From Lingula anatina (Eukaryota > Brachiopoda > Lingulata > Lingulida > Lingulidae), in assembly GCF_001039355.2 (NCBI RefSeq), contig NW_019775691.1, forward strand, positions 280,572-344,571: a stretch of 64,000 bases of DNA, read 5' to 3'. This document shows, one piece after another, positions 53,301-64,000 of the stretch. Position 1 is the stretch's first letter. The number at the start of each line of letters is the position of its first letter. The notes under the pieces were generated by a model, which saw only the letters and a list, made by a program, of their open reading frames with translations, was not told the DNA's origin and did not search any database. The position numbers and the translations under genes are program-made.

Positions 53301-56300
53301 GTTTTATATGACACAGAACACAACTAAACAGAAAGATAAAGATAACAGTATGAAGGTTTTATATGACACAGAACACAACTAAACAGAAAGATAAAGATAA
53401 CAGTATGAAGGTTTTATATGACACAGAACACAACTAAACAGAAAGATAAAGATAAAGTATGAAGGTTTCAAATGCCACAGAACACAAGTGAACATAATTG
53501 ATAAATGGATCACCATCAAAATCTAATCACTTTGAAGATTGCCCATTTGTGACCAATCCTGAAAATTTCATCAAAATCCACAAAAATGTTTTTGTGTCAG
53601 GCTTGTGCAGAAGACTATCAGAGGTGAAAACCTAACCTCCTAGGTAAATATCTACTAACTGACACCTTTATCCCTTTTTCCTTATCAAACTTTTAGTGGT
53701 CTGTGTTTTATTTTGGAACTCATCTTGGTGGCTTTGTATTAATAAACTTATCAGAACTATAATTATATTATTATAACTGACCATCAGCCTGCTCTCTGGC
53801 CTGTCCACCTCCCGGCCCTGAGTGACTGTCCAGGGGGACGTCAACGTCATCTTCCTGGTCTGAATGCTGGTCAGAGTGCTGGTCCTCATCCTGATCTCCA
53901 AGGACAATGTCCACCTGAAAGTAACCAAGCAACTGTGACTATAACAACTGTAACTAATGGCAACTGTGATCATGGCGACAGTAGCCTAGGTGTCTTTTAC
54001 ATTGCTAATTTGTTAAAGCATTTTTTAAATAGTAATCCACATTTACCTGAATACAACATTTTACCATAAAGAAAAAAGGTGACATTTTGATTAAAAAAAT
54101 TTTCATCTTGAAGTTGTTCTGTAATGAACAAACAAATATCAAACAAACAAACATTATATCACTACTACCTCTTCTACATCAGCCACATCATCCTCGTCCA
54201 CGTCAAGGGCCTGGACAGCCTCGTTAACCCTCTGTGGGCTGGGGATGTAGGCTGGAGACTGCATGAAGGGATCTGTGGAGGGTCTGGGAGGCAGAGGGTC
54301 AACGGAGAAGATCTCTTCACTGCCCTGGGGGAGGGAGAAAGTTCTATTAGGTATTGTGCTCATAGGGTTATGAATTTAGTTTTTATGTGAAGAATCACTT
54401 GGCTTCATTAAATTGCTTTAACAAAAGATGTACAAGCTATTTGTACAACTATAAAACTAACTTTCTTTGACATCAATGTTTGGAGACATTCTAGATAAAA
54501 TATGTGAGAATAAAATTTTGGGAAAATTTTAAAATAATCCAACCTGGTGTTTCAAATACATTTTACTTTGAAAAAGATTTACTGGCTAGAACTATCAAAG
54601 ATAAACCCAAGGTGCATAAAAACTTTTCAGGAAAACAGTATCCCTAATGGGGCATAAAATCTTGTGAAGAAGTCAAAAATTAAACTGCCCCAGTGTGAAA
54701 GGACAACATCCAGTACCTGTATAGCATCTATATTGGATGCCACCATATTAAATGGCGCTGTGGGTCTGGCCACCCCCATTCTTACAGGTGCTAGCAAGGA
54801 GTCCGCTGTCTCACACAGCTCTTCTATGGCTATAGTGATCAGAGCTTGGAAGGAACGTTTACACTTCACCATGGGCTGGGATACCACAATACTGAAACAC
54901 CAAAGTGAAGGTATACAGTGAGAATCCAACGAGCATTAAAATAGGATGGGGATTGTCTTAAATAACTTTTTTTGAATAAGTTTAGAACTGCGACAATGAT
55001 TAAATGGAATTAGATATTTTCTGTCTTTTTTAAAAAATCTTGAATAAGCAGGGATGAAACCAGTCCTCACTGAAAAAGCAGAAAAATTGGCCAGGGGTCC
55101 AGGGTACAAGATTCACAAAGATTGACCCAAATGACCCTGAAAAAGTCAGAATTCTGAGAAAAGTCAGAAAAGTCTCATCAGTGGATAAGTCTTTATCTTT
55201 TGAACTGGTGTCTCTGGGAAAGATTTCCTTACCATCTCCTCCTATTGGTCTGAGGTATCATTTCTACGTTCAGCACCACATAAACACGTGCCACCGAGCG
55301 TATGAACCTCCGCGCAATGTCTCTGGCCTCCATCTTCCGTCCCTCCACGCTGTCATTCTGCATCTCGCGAATCATGGTAGTGAGAAGAGTGTCTAACATC
55401 TGATGATGGAAAGAAAAAGAAACATTGTACATATTCTTAATTAATATGCACCCCCTCCCCCCCCCCCACACACACAAAACAATATTGTACACAGACAACA
55501 ATTCTCTCCCAGCACATTCCTTATACACAATCATAAAATGTAGTGATCATATTGATCATAATAAGACAATTATGCCCAATGCTAATTAACCAAGTCAACT
55601 TGGGAGGCTTATCTTGCCTTTTATAGCAATACTTCAAATTTCAATCTCAAACTGGTTTCAAGAAGCCCTAACTTGCAGACAGTTTATCTTAAGCTGGCTT
55701 CAAGAATGCTATCTTCAAGACAGTTGACCGTTGTCCATAAACTGACCAGTGTGCAGTGACTCACCTCTACCGAGCACTTGACCAACAAACAGTGTGTGAA
55801 CTTGTCCAGTCTCATGGTGCTGCTCTGGCTGTTCAGGTAAGCCTGATCCTCAAACAGCAGATCTGTACAGCTGGAACACACATAGACAGGAAGACTAGTG
55901 GATGTACAGACAGTACACACATAGACAGCAATACTAGCATATGTACAGACATTTCATAAAATTGGAAGTAGAAAGTATGATATGGTTTAGTTACTTCTAG
56001 CTGTTTACACAACAGAAGAAATTTAATTTATCTAATAGGTTATGGAAATAGTTTGCTGTCAACTTTATTCCTTAAATTCTCATCGCTTAAAAAAGACAGA
56101 TATCACTAAGCTGACATAACACCAGTGAGCCACATGTAAACCACTTAAATTTACAATACCTAGCTTTCTGTTTGGCCCCAGTCAGCATCATAGCCTTGAC
56201 TGCAGTCCAGTCGTTCAGGATCCTCTCCAGAGCTCGTCTGCTAAACCTTGGGGGCTCCAGGTCATGGTCCGGCATCTCTGGCTCTAGAACACAGGAATAG

Positions 56301-57573
56301 ACTAAGGCTATCAAATACTATTAATTGACACATGTTATCATTCTTTTACTGTGATATGGTGGTGAACTTAACCTAACGCTATCAAATATTTCAGTTTATA
56401 TAATCAATTTAGAGCATTAGTTTTTGTAATCAAATGATCGAGTAAAGTGGAATCAAGGGCATCAGACAAGAACAAGGAAAGCAGGAATCAATTCATCTTT
56501 TTCAATCCAGTTACTGTGATCAGAAGAAATTTCAAATCTTATTTGGCAATTTATAGCAATGACAATTTAGCTCAACAGTTTCAGATATGGGTGTTTTCTG
56601 ACAACATATAACAACCATGATAATCTTACTCACCAGTTTCAGATATGGGTGTTTTCCTGGCTGCAGTCCTATTCCTGGAGGGCCGATACTGGCGCTGTTC
56701 CACTTGCTGCCTGCCCACCCTCTGCACCAGGAACAGCAGAATGTTCTCCCCCCTGTTATTGGGATGTTTCACCAGGTCTGTGTCAGAGAGGAGGCGGTGG
56801 AGTAGATCGAAGCGTGCCGTCTGGTTGCCCGCTATGAGAGCTTTACACTTACATTTCTCCCAGCAGTCGCAGTAGGCAGTGGGGGAGGTCCTCTTTAACC
56901 TGGGAGATAATGTGGAAAATCATTATTACAGTAGGCAGTGGGGGAGGTCCTCTTTAACCTGGGAGATAATGTGGAAAATCATTATTACAGTAGGCAGTGG
57001 GGGAGGTCCTCTTTAACCTGGGAGATAATGTGGAAAATCATTTTAACACAAGATCTAGGGCTTGACCTTTAATTTCAGTTCACTCAAAATTCATTTAATT
57101 GTTTTTTAGATAATTGCATGCTATTTCATCTTGTTATTTAACTGAATTTTATGCATCATTATTCATCTTTTTGCTTCTTTTATAATATCATTCACTGACC
57201 TTTTGAATTTATATACTATCGCTTTATTATCACTCACTAATGCTTTAAAATACTGTATTTCATTTTTTACAACAATAACAGCCAATGTTATCCCTGCTAT
57301 TTATTTATCTATTTCTTGACAAATTGCTGAAAAATTCAAATAGTTTCAACTTATTATTTTCACACGTATCTAAGAGGCTACTCTTTGCTATATGACAGTG
57401 TAACATTTGAGAGGGTAGGACTTACTTGCAGTCGTGTCCTTTGTGACAGACCTGGGCACACTCTGTACAGCAGCATAGGGTTCCTAACAGACCACATGTC
57501 TTACACTCAAATATGTCCTAGACAGGAAACAAAATATATAATATGTGTGCTTAATATATAACATGATATGATA

Positions 57574-57628
<55 letters not shown>

Positions 57629-60600
57629 TCTGGTCTCACCAGATGCACATTGCGCCTTGGATTCTAATTTCCTTCCATGTACACAGAATGGTGAATTTAC
57701 TTCATTTATTATAACAAAGAAATTAATATGTCAGTAATGCCACTTGGTCAAAATGGGACAGTAGACCAAAATTTTGAAACATTTTCATGGATGAGGACAT
57801 TTGTCAGGTGTGAGAGATAAACAGCCACTCACCTGGTTGATATGTTCAGCACCTGTCCAGGTAAAACTACAGGTGTCATTACAGCAGAGCACATGGAGTG
57901 GAGAGTTGTCCAGGCTGGATCCTGGGGGGTAGATGGTCAGCATCAACATGTCCTTGTCCAGACGGCCATCCTTCGTACTGACCTTCTTACAGGCGTCCAT
58001 AATAACCAGTGCTGCGGTGTATGCTCTACAACACACAGCCTGCATGAATGGCGTGCAGCCCTCTGCGTTCCTGCAATAACACCACACTTATAATATATAA
58101 AACACAAACAGAGACCCCAGTTCATGAAAAAGGAGAGGGCACAGTGAGAAGAAATAGGACCACCTTGTTATATTTTATCTTATTTTATATTATAAATATG
58201 TAAATTTTCAAAATGTTTTACAAAATAGACAAAATACACGTGCAATTCTTTGAACTCCACCCAGACACGAGCACTTTATATTTACTGGAAAATAATTTAT
58301 ATAATTCTAAAAAAAAAACTGAGGAACTTAGGGCAGAGTGGAGACTTGGGGCTCCTTACTTAGCCGAGAGCAGGTCAAAGAGATAAGGTTGCAGCACTGG
58401 ACTGTCACAAATCAGCTTCAGGATCTGCTGGGAGTTGCTCTTCCTCTCTTTCTCCTCCAGGCGGACTGGGGGCACAGACATAGGGTCCAGAGGGGTCTCT
58501 GGGAGAGGGGTGCCACCCACACCCCCTCCACTGCTCCCACTGGGGCCGGGCCCTGGAGTGGGGGGGTTACTGGGAGGGCGGGAATGAGGCTTCTCTGGCT
58601 CTAGAACATGTGGAAAAGAGACATTTTGGTGAACAAGCATTTAATCTCAGAGTTAGAATATTTTACAAGTCATGTTACAATCATATCAAAGTAATATTTC
58701 ACACCAACTTGACTTTTAATGTAGTTGAAATAGCTCAAGCAATCACAGCTTCTACCTAGAATCTCCTTTTAATTATAGTGTGGCCATAAAATATGAATAA
58801 ATTTATTGCTTTAACATGGTGATTATTAAAATATCATCATTATTAGGTCTCTGTCTCTCTCTCTCATTCTCACTTCTCTCATTCCTATCAATATTCTTTA
58901 TTTCAGGATATTTAAATCAATCATTGCTCTCATCACAATTCTTTAAGTCAGTAATATAAAACACATCTAGCTAGTGGTAACAGTTCAGGTTACCTGCTCT
59001 TAGAGGGGTGAACTCCTGGGGGTCTGGCGGCCAGCTGAGGGTAGGGATAGGTAGCCCCGGGGGTGGCTCTTCTCTCTCCCCACTCTGCTCCCTGGGATCC
59101 ATGTTACTGAAGGCTCTGGCGGCGGATGTCGCGCGACGCATCATCTCACGTAGACTGACACTGAAAAATGTGTGAGTATAGTAAGATATAAGTGAACATA
59201 TAGATGTATTTATACTCAGTCTATTGACCATGATTTTTACATACATGTACTCATGCATGCACAAATATATGGAAGTGAGAACAGCATAATCCTTGCTGCC
59301 ACACTTGTGATGTCAAAACTGTTCCTTGCGAGCATCCATGCACATACACAAAAACATAGACACACAAGTACACACATATCATACACAGAGAGTACAAACA
59401 TGGAAAGACTATCATACCTTCTAGCGGCCAGCCTGTCAGCAGTTTCACTGCCACTGCCTCGGTTGTGTATAGATGTCAGAGCATCCACAGCGCTGCTCAC
59501 AGCATTGATAGCCTCTATGGCAGAGCTCAGAGCTGAGGGAGTTGCTGTGGTGACAGAATTTGGATCTGGGAATATCACAAGAACATCAATATAAATATTG
59601 GAAACTTCATATTACCCTATAATTACATGATAATTGTTTTAAATTATCTAGATCTCATTCTTGGGTTTATTGATACTTTATTTACAAATTATCTATTTCA
59701 ATTCTCAATTTCAAATTCAACTGCAAATGGGCTTATGCTGTAACAGAACTTAAAGCTTCATTTCCAATAGCTGTGCATTCAATATTTTCATTCAATAACA
59801 TGCTATCATAAATTTTAGTGCTAGTTCAATTACACAGTAATATGATTCCACTCACTTAACATAGGGAGTTTTGCCCCAACATCAATTTTTTCTTTGGAAG
59901 GTTTCCTAAGATTACTATTTTCATCTTTGCTGGTGTGAGACCACAGGCAGCAACAGTTTGTGTATAACTTAAGCTCACCATTCTCTTCTTATACATAACA
60001 CAAGCTTACCGTTCTCTTCCTTGTTTGACATGGGAGCACAGGCGGCCACAGTGGTGTGGAGGATGTTCTTGTTGCCATCACAACGCTCTCCAAGAAGATC
60101 CTGGATCAACTTTTGTTTGGTGCTGCCATCTATTGGAAAAAAATTCAAGTTTGAGACAGCTATTGCTTGGTTTAAGGCAAGATACTGAACACACCAATTT
60201 CAGTAATTATGACACATAGAAAGACTGTAGGATTTAGGTGCAGCAAATTTATGACTCATTAATATTTCTTTTCTCTCCTAACCCACCTCTTATCACCACA
60301 ATCAAAGGGGGAGGGGGGGGTAGATTAACAAATCCAAAATGCTCTTGGGAAATAATAATTTGATTTCATTGCATTTATTAAACCAAAGTTATAAAATAAA
60401 ATAAAGCATCTTCTTATTCTAAAGGTGACTAACACTTACTTGTTTCTTGCTCAGCTGAAGTGAGGACTGCCTTCACTCTGTCACTGTCACACCTCAGTAT
60501 GGCTGGGATCAGCAGCTGGTTCTGGAGTTAACACAGAGTAATCATGATCAATCATTTAAAGATACACGTTTTATTTCTTTGCTTGTGTTTGCAAAGCAAC

Positions 60601-63600
60601 AACAAAGCCAACAAGGTATAACAAACAGGAAAACTTGGAACTTTTCTGACTATAAAGAAATTAAGTTACTTCAAACCTTGAAGTAGTAACTTTCAACAGA
60701 TTATCATTTTAACAAGCTTAAAATTCCAATGTACATCTAATAGTTCCTTAAAATTAAATTTGTGGTGAGTTATTAGACATTAATTCACACTTGCTTCTTT
60801 GACAAAGTCTAACACACTTCAACAAACAATCCCCTATCAGCTAAATTTCACCCCCCCCNCCTCCAAGGCCACAACGATGACCACAGCCCTGTTCTTGGCA
60901 TTCAGTCCCACGTTGTGGAGCCCCTGTACCCCCATCCCCAGGCCAGACATGGGGGGCAGGTCAAGCCAGAGAGGGTCACGGATACCCTCAGCACAGTTCT
61001 TTACCAGGGGGTACAGGGCACCGTTACCGTCCTGAAGCACCACCGGTGTGTCCTGGGAAACACAGAGGACTTTTTTGGATTATCAATAATAATAATAATA
61101 ACAACAAAGTAAATTAAATGATTTGCAAGAACATCATATTTAATATTTTTCCAACTAAAACAATGTGTGTGTGTGTGTGTGCACGCGTGAGTGTGCAACC
61201 ACATGTAACCCACCTCTCCTGCATTAATCAGAGCTATATATTTAATATTTTTCCAATGAAAACGTGTGTCTGTGTGTGATTGTGTGTGTGCGCACATGCG
61301 CAGGCACATGTAACCCACCTCTCCTGCATTAATCAGGGCTATATTCCTCTCACTCTTCCCAGTGAAGGCAGTGGTATGTGTGGGGAAGAGACGGTCCTGG
61401 TCTATCTTTCCAGTACTCAGGTTATAGACCATGTACTTCATCTTGTTACCTGTACGTGCCACCATGTGGATACCTGAGGCAGGGAAACCAGGGGATTAGG
61501 TGTTAACATACAGGTAACTGTACAGGTAGCTGGGGCTGTCTATATATATAATCCCAGCCACAGGTACATAATGAGACTAAAGTCCCTTTTATAGACAAAT
61601 GTCAAAATAAGTGAGCTTCCTGAGAGAGATTGAGGACAGTAAGGCAAAGAAAATTGCTAAAACATACTCTTTTTCACTATGCAAATTGTAAAAGGAAGTT
61701 AAGATTTTTATTATGGGAGTTTTGCCTCAGAGGTTTGCAGTAAGACCTAGCTGAGTGTTAACCGTAAAAGCAGTTGCCTCCTACCATGACAGTCCACTGT
61801 GATGGCCAGTATCTGTCCACTGTCTGGCACCATCACCTTCTTGGGGACCTTCTGGAAACAGTCTGGGATCCTGGGGGCATTGCTGCCCTTGATCACCTGA
61901 AACATATACATTTACCTATGTACTATGCCTACATGTTTATACCTTTGCACATATACCTATACATGTATACATATAGCTATGCCTATCTGCACACAATCTG
62001 AAAGCAGTCTGATATTGGAGAGGGGCACTGCTGCCCATGATCACCTGAAACATGGACATATATATTAACCTTAACACTTATACATGTACCTAAACCTATC
62101 TTTACTATCCCTACCATAAACTGTCTAATAGTTTCCCCCAGCTCCCTACCCTTAAAATATACAAAAATGCCGAGTTCGTACCATAAAAATCTAATAGTTG
62201 CCCCCTCCCCTGCCTCTCCACCCCCAAAATATACACAAAATCCCCAAGTTCCTACCTTAAACAACAATCCTACAGCTGAGCCATCTGCCCCATTCCCCCC
62301 CCCCCACCACCCCCAAACACCTACTCAACCTGGGTTCTTATCTTTAACAGTCAAATAGTCCCCCCTCTGCATCCCCCCACCTTCAACATATCCAAAAACC
62401 CCTACCATCAACTCATCCTTCCTCATCAGTCTACAATCCTGTAGCAGCACTGCCGAGTCGTCCTTGGCCTCTCCTTCCTTGTTGTTGAACTTCACCGCCA
62501 CGTAAACGCCGTCCACCTTCAGGACGCGCCCCATGGGCACAGTCTTGACATCTTCCACGAAGCTGACGTCCTTCAATGCCCACTCCTCCTCGTCGTTCTT
62601 GTTCTCTATCAGTTCTTTCACTGGTGTCTGCTGTTTCTTGCGCTCTGCGGGGGAGAGACGTTTATAAGTTAACAGGTTGATGTACGCGTCTAAGCATGCT
62701 TAAATGTGTGTATACAGGAGTACATGCAAGGCTTTGTTCCATCACAACAATGTCTAAAATATCTGTTGCTGATTGTTTACAAATGTTTTAAAACAGGTTT
62801 CTGCTATTTTTTTATGTCCTGGTTGCACAAGTAATTTGGATAAGCATTCCTAATGTGAAATTTTCTAGAAGATACATCCACCATAAGAGCTGCCATTGAG
62901 TTCAGACAGCTGTATCACCAAAAAATACACTTTGTATAAGGCAAGGTATTTAATTATGCACGTGCCTGCATGTGCGTGTGCCTGCCTGCATGCAACTATG
63001 TATTAGTTTTACTTAGTGTCCCCAATAAAATATGTATGTGAGTAAGTACAAGATTATGGTAGTCGCACTCAGAGTCCAAGATAACAGTTTGGGTTATGTG
63101 TGTGTATGTATGCAAGTGTACGTGTAAGTCTTACTTAGAGTCAGAGATACCAGTTTGTGTTAAGTTATGCCTGTATGTGCATGCATGTGCGTGTGTGCCC
63201 ATGCAATTGTTAGTTGGTCTTACTGAGAGTGCCAGGGCTCCGTAAGGTGGGTCCGCTCTGATCACTGCATGTCGAGGAGGCTGGAGATGGGGGTGGTGGC
63301 ATGTCAGGTTTACTCTCACACGACATACTCTTACTCTCCTGTCTCAGCTCAACTCTTGGCTCACTGAAACACAACCGAAATGCACAATAGGCATACATTT
63401 CACCAATATAATGTGAGACTAAACTGAGTAATCGCCATAGCAATATACACAAAGACTCCATGAAACTTTATAAAACTGACCAGTGCCTTGTGACAACACA
63501 GAGATTATATCAAGTCAAAGTTTACAGCTTTGTGAACACGGCCTCTTACCTGACAATAGTTTACATCAAGTCTAAGATTACACAGTCTTAGTTTACAGTT

Positions 63601-63934
63601 TTTTGAACACAGCCTCTTACCTGACAATGGTTTTGATCTTAAATCTGCAGGTATCATTGAGAGTCCAAGCACTCTCCATCAGCTGACCGACCTTGGGCAC
63701 CCCACCCACCGTGGTGAAGGCCAACGCACCAGTGTGGTACATGGGACAGCTACGTAGACAGACCTGGAATAGTACAGTTGACATGGGTGAATGACAGACT
63801 GGAATACAGGGGGCACATGTTAATCCTGATTTGTACTGTGGATGTTGTGCTGGAGATGTTAGAATATTTACATGATTGATTCATTTTTACCCCCCTTCCT
63901 TCCTCTTTCAAACACACACTCCCACTGTAACAAA

Positions 63935-64000
<66 letters not shown>
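39503..64000 (-). CDS. UBR5: E3 ubiquitin ligase UBR5 (N-terminus outside window)
   Basis: Thirty-eight exons splice with GT-AG sites and unbroken phase into about 2,392 residues. In transcript order they end/start near 63763-63621, 63363-63224, 62644-62406, 61896-61785, 61473-61319, 61052-60861, 60521-60440, 60129-60010, 59565-59418, 59160-58994, 58600-58360, 58070-57833, 57517-57426, 56899-56634, 56283-56160, 55870-55765, 55399-55233, 54891-54717, 54324-54169, 53914-53782, 53205-53071, 52894-52745, 52303-52175, 51824-51571, 51276-51093, 50819-50258, 49932-49348, then one copy of each duplicated exon, then the HECT exons to 39503. The order propeller region, UBR box, acidic linkers, MLLE and HECT is that of animal UBR5. 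The enzyme is a nuclear and cytosolic ligase that recognises N-degrons and extends ubiquitin chains. The start codon and UBA region lie beyond position 64000. An N at 60859 hides one donor. Confidence 0.95.
42458..43450 (-). other. UBR5: UBR5 MLLE (PABC) domain exons, contig copy joined to HECT
   Basis: Exon 43450-43212 carries an arginine/glutamate-rich stretch ([12 protein letters not shown]) and the start of the peptide-binding MLLE domain ([18 protein letters not shown]). Exon 42588-42458 completes it ([20 protein letters not shown], then [19 protein letters not shown]). MLLE binds PAM2 peptides such as those in poly(A)-binding-protein partners. The donor after NLQP lies inside the tandem repeat described at 42772-43250. 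Confidence 0.9.
42476..44943 (-). repeat. Allelic assembly copy A1 of UBR5 (MLLE side)
   Basis: This segment repeats at 44945-47440 (copy A2) with small differences; the join is the N at 44944. A1 includes exons 44822-44694, 44408-44192, 43839-43593, 43450-43212 and 42588-42458. A1 is continuous with the HECT exons. A gene model should use only one of the two. Confidence 0.85.
42772..43252 (-). repeat. About 93-bp minisatellite copying an MLLE exon edge and splice donor
   Basis: Five units precede the true exon edge. Each contains, on the minus strand, the exon tail (CTGGGAGAGAG, then TTCCCTAAAGTAGC, then CTACAACCT), the donor GTAAGTAGA or a variant, and about 45 bp of AT-rich intron. The unit thus multiplies a functional-looking donor downstream of the real one. 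The allelic copy A2 has an independent-looking set of five units at 45241-45718. Confidence 0.85.
44945..47440 (-). repeat. Allelic assembly copy A2 of UBR5 (MLLE side)
   Basis: A2 holds the matching exons 47293-47165, 46876-46660, 46311-46065 and 45916-45678, plus a truncated copy of the next exon (45058 down to the N at 44944). It is continuous with copy B1, so A2 and B1 together look like one allelic bridging contig. Coding differences from A1 are silent or minor. Confidence 0.85.
45241..45718 (-). repeat. About 93-bp minisatellite, copy A2
   Basis: Five decoy units plus the true edge, with unit-specific substitutions different from those in A1 (for example CAGGCTGTAGATTGG in the first two). 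Different variants in the two alleles suggest ongoing unequal exchange or gene conversion within the array. Confidence 0.8.
47441..49161 (-). repeat. Allelic assembly copy B1 of UBR5 (serine-rich linker)
   Basis: This segment is repeated almost perfectly at 49163-50880 (copy B2), joined by the N at 49162. B1 exons are 49097-48536 and 48210-47626. They encode the [17 protein letters not shown] region and a Ser/Thr/Gly-rich linker. Only one or two base differences are visible in coding sequence (a silent Ala codon). Confidence 0.85.
49163..50880 (-). repeat. Allelic assembly copy B2 of UBR5 (serine-rich linker)
   Basis: B2 exons 50819-50258 and 49932-49348 are continuous with the upstream UBR5 exons. 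The overlap of B1 with B2 and of A1 with A2 shows three contigs laid end to end with unmerged overlaps. A naive gene model across this region would contain about 380 residues twice. Confidence 0.85.
52175..54324 (-). other. UBR5: UBR5 acidic linker exons
   Basis: Exons 54324-54169, 53914-53782, 53205-53071, 52894-52745 and 52303-52175 encode [20 protein letters not shown], then long Asp/Glu/Ser tracts ([17 protein letters not shown] and [20 protein letters not shown]), the conserved [20 protein letters not shown], and [10 protein letters not shown]. Human UBR5 has the same acidic, disordered region between the UBR box and the MLLE. A 63-bp minisatellite (about 53216-53480, core AAGATAAAGATAACAGTATG) lies in the intron between two of these exons. 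Confidence 0.9.
56870..57040 (-). repeat. Triplicated 59-bp unit spanning a UBR-box exon acceptor
   Basis: The unit CAGTAGGCAGTGGGGGAGGT onward (plus strand) begins at 56870, 56929 and 56988. Each copy contains, on the minus strand, a TTATCTCCCAG acceptor and the first 30 bp of the exon. Only the innermost copy continues into the rest of the exon. Copies are nearly identical, so the event is recent. Confidence 0.85.
57573..57626. repeat. TA microsatellite in a UBR5 intron
   Basis: About 27 TA dinucleotides follow ATGATATGATATG. Other simple repeats in UBR5 introns are a GA run (40627-40677), an AAT run (44837-44868 and 47307-47362), poly-C at 55450-55468, GT runs near 61160-61180, and a TC run that fills 63941-64000 at the window edge. 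Confidence 0.9.
61125..62055 (-). repeat. Duplicated exon edges flanking two UBR5 propeller exons
   Basis: The donor edge of exon 61473-61319 (ATTAATGCAGGAGAG then GTGGGTTACATG) recurs near 61195-61245 after a GT microsatellite. The acceptor edge of exon 61896-61785 (TTTCAGGTGATCA, then GGCAGCA) recurs in diverged form near 61985-62050. Both are tandem duplications that include a splice site and a piece of exon. Confidence 0.65.

Larger units (their letters stand above)
56634..58070 (-). other. UBR5: UBR5 UBR-box zinc finger exons
   Basis: Exon 58070-57833 ends [18 protein letters not shown]. Exon 57517-57426 gives [20 protein letters not shown] and CHKGHDC. Exon 56899-56634 starts [19 protein letters not shown]. 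Together these supply the cysteines and histidines of the UBR box that binds type-1 N-degrons. All expected zinc ligands are present. The third exon's acceptor is triplicated (see 56870-57040). Confidence 0.92.

Noticed and set aside
53216-53480. CRISPR-like array near 53.2-53.5 kb
   Set aside because: The units are contiguous roughly 63-bp minisatellite copies without unique spacers, inside an animal intron.

Overview
The window is animal nuclear DNA from an intron-rich, AT-rich, highly heterozygous marine invertebrate. A lancelet (Branchiostoma) is the best guess. The case rests on an UBR5 gene split into at least 38 exons, a NIT-domain guanylate cyclase, a TRAF3-like adaptor, and several places where two near-identical allelic contigs sit side by side across a single N. 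The species call is inference; the gene families are read directly from spliced exons whose phases all agree.

Layout. 1-5.2 kb: no gene seen; inverted-repeat elements and microsatellites. 5.2-6.6 kb (+): a three-exon gene for a small single-pass membrane protein. 6.6-9.2 kb: short mobile elements. 9.4-13.5 kb (+): a seven-exon secreted protein with an acidic eight-residue tandem repeat; family not recognised. 14.0-14.5 kb: the 3' end of a LINE. 15.3-25.2 kb (+): a seven-coding-exon NIT-domain receptor guanylate cyclase; its large first exon and upstream region occur twice because two alleles were both assembled. 25.2-32.3 kb: a mobile-element graveyard holding a broken Penelope-like retroelement, a cut-and-paste element with 8-bp target duplications carrying a helicase fragment, and several foldback elements. 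32.3-36.0 kb (+): a canonical NF-kB site and TATA box, then a caspase-fold protein followed 0.4 kb later, in matching splice phase, by a TRAF3-like gene; they may form one fusion transcript. 36.1-39.5 kb: paired foldback elements and probable UBR5 3' untranslated sequence with paired DR1-like motifs. 39.5-64.0 kb (-): UBR5, from inside the N-terminal propeller region to the HECT stop codon, about 2,390 residues, with two allelic assembly duplications.

The genes do not form an operon or one obvious pathway. The functional unit most worth attention is the caspase-like/TRAF pair behind an NF-kB site, which resembles an innate-immune or cell-death signalling locus. The second theme is structural: tandem duplications repeatedly straddle exon edges in UBR5 and once in the cyclase, multiplying splice sites. 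All gene models were spliced by eye from consensus sites and reading phase; no transcript evidence was available.
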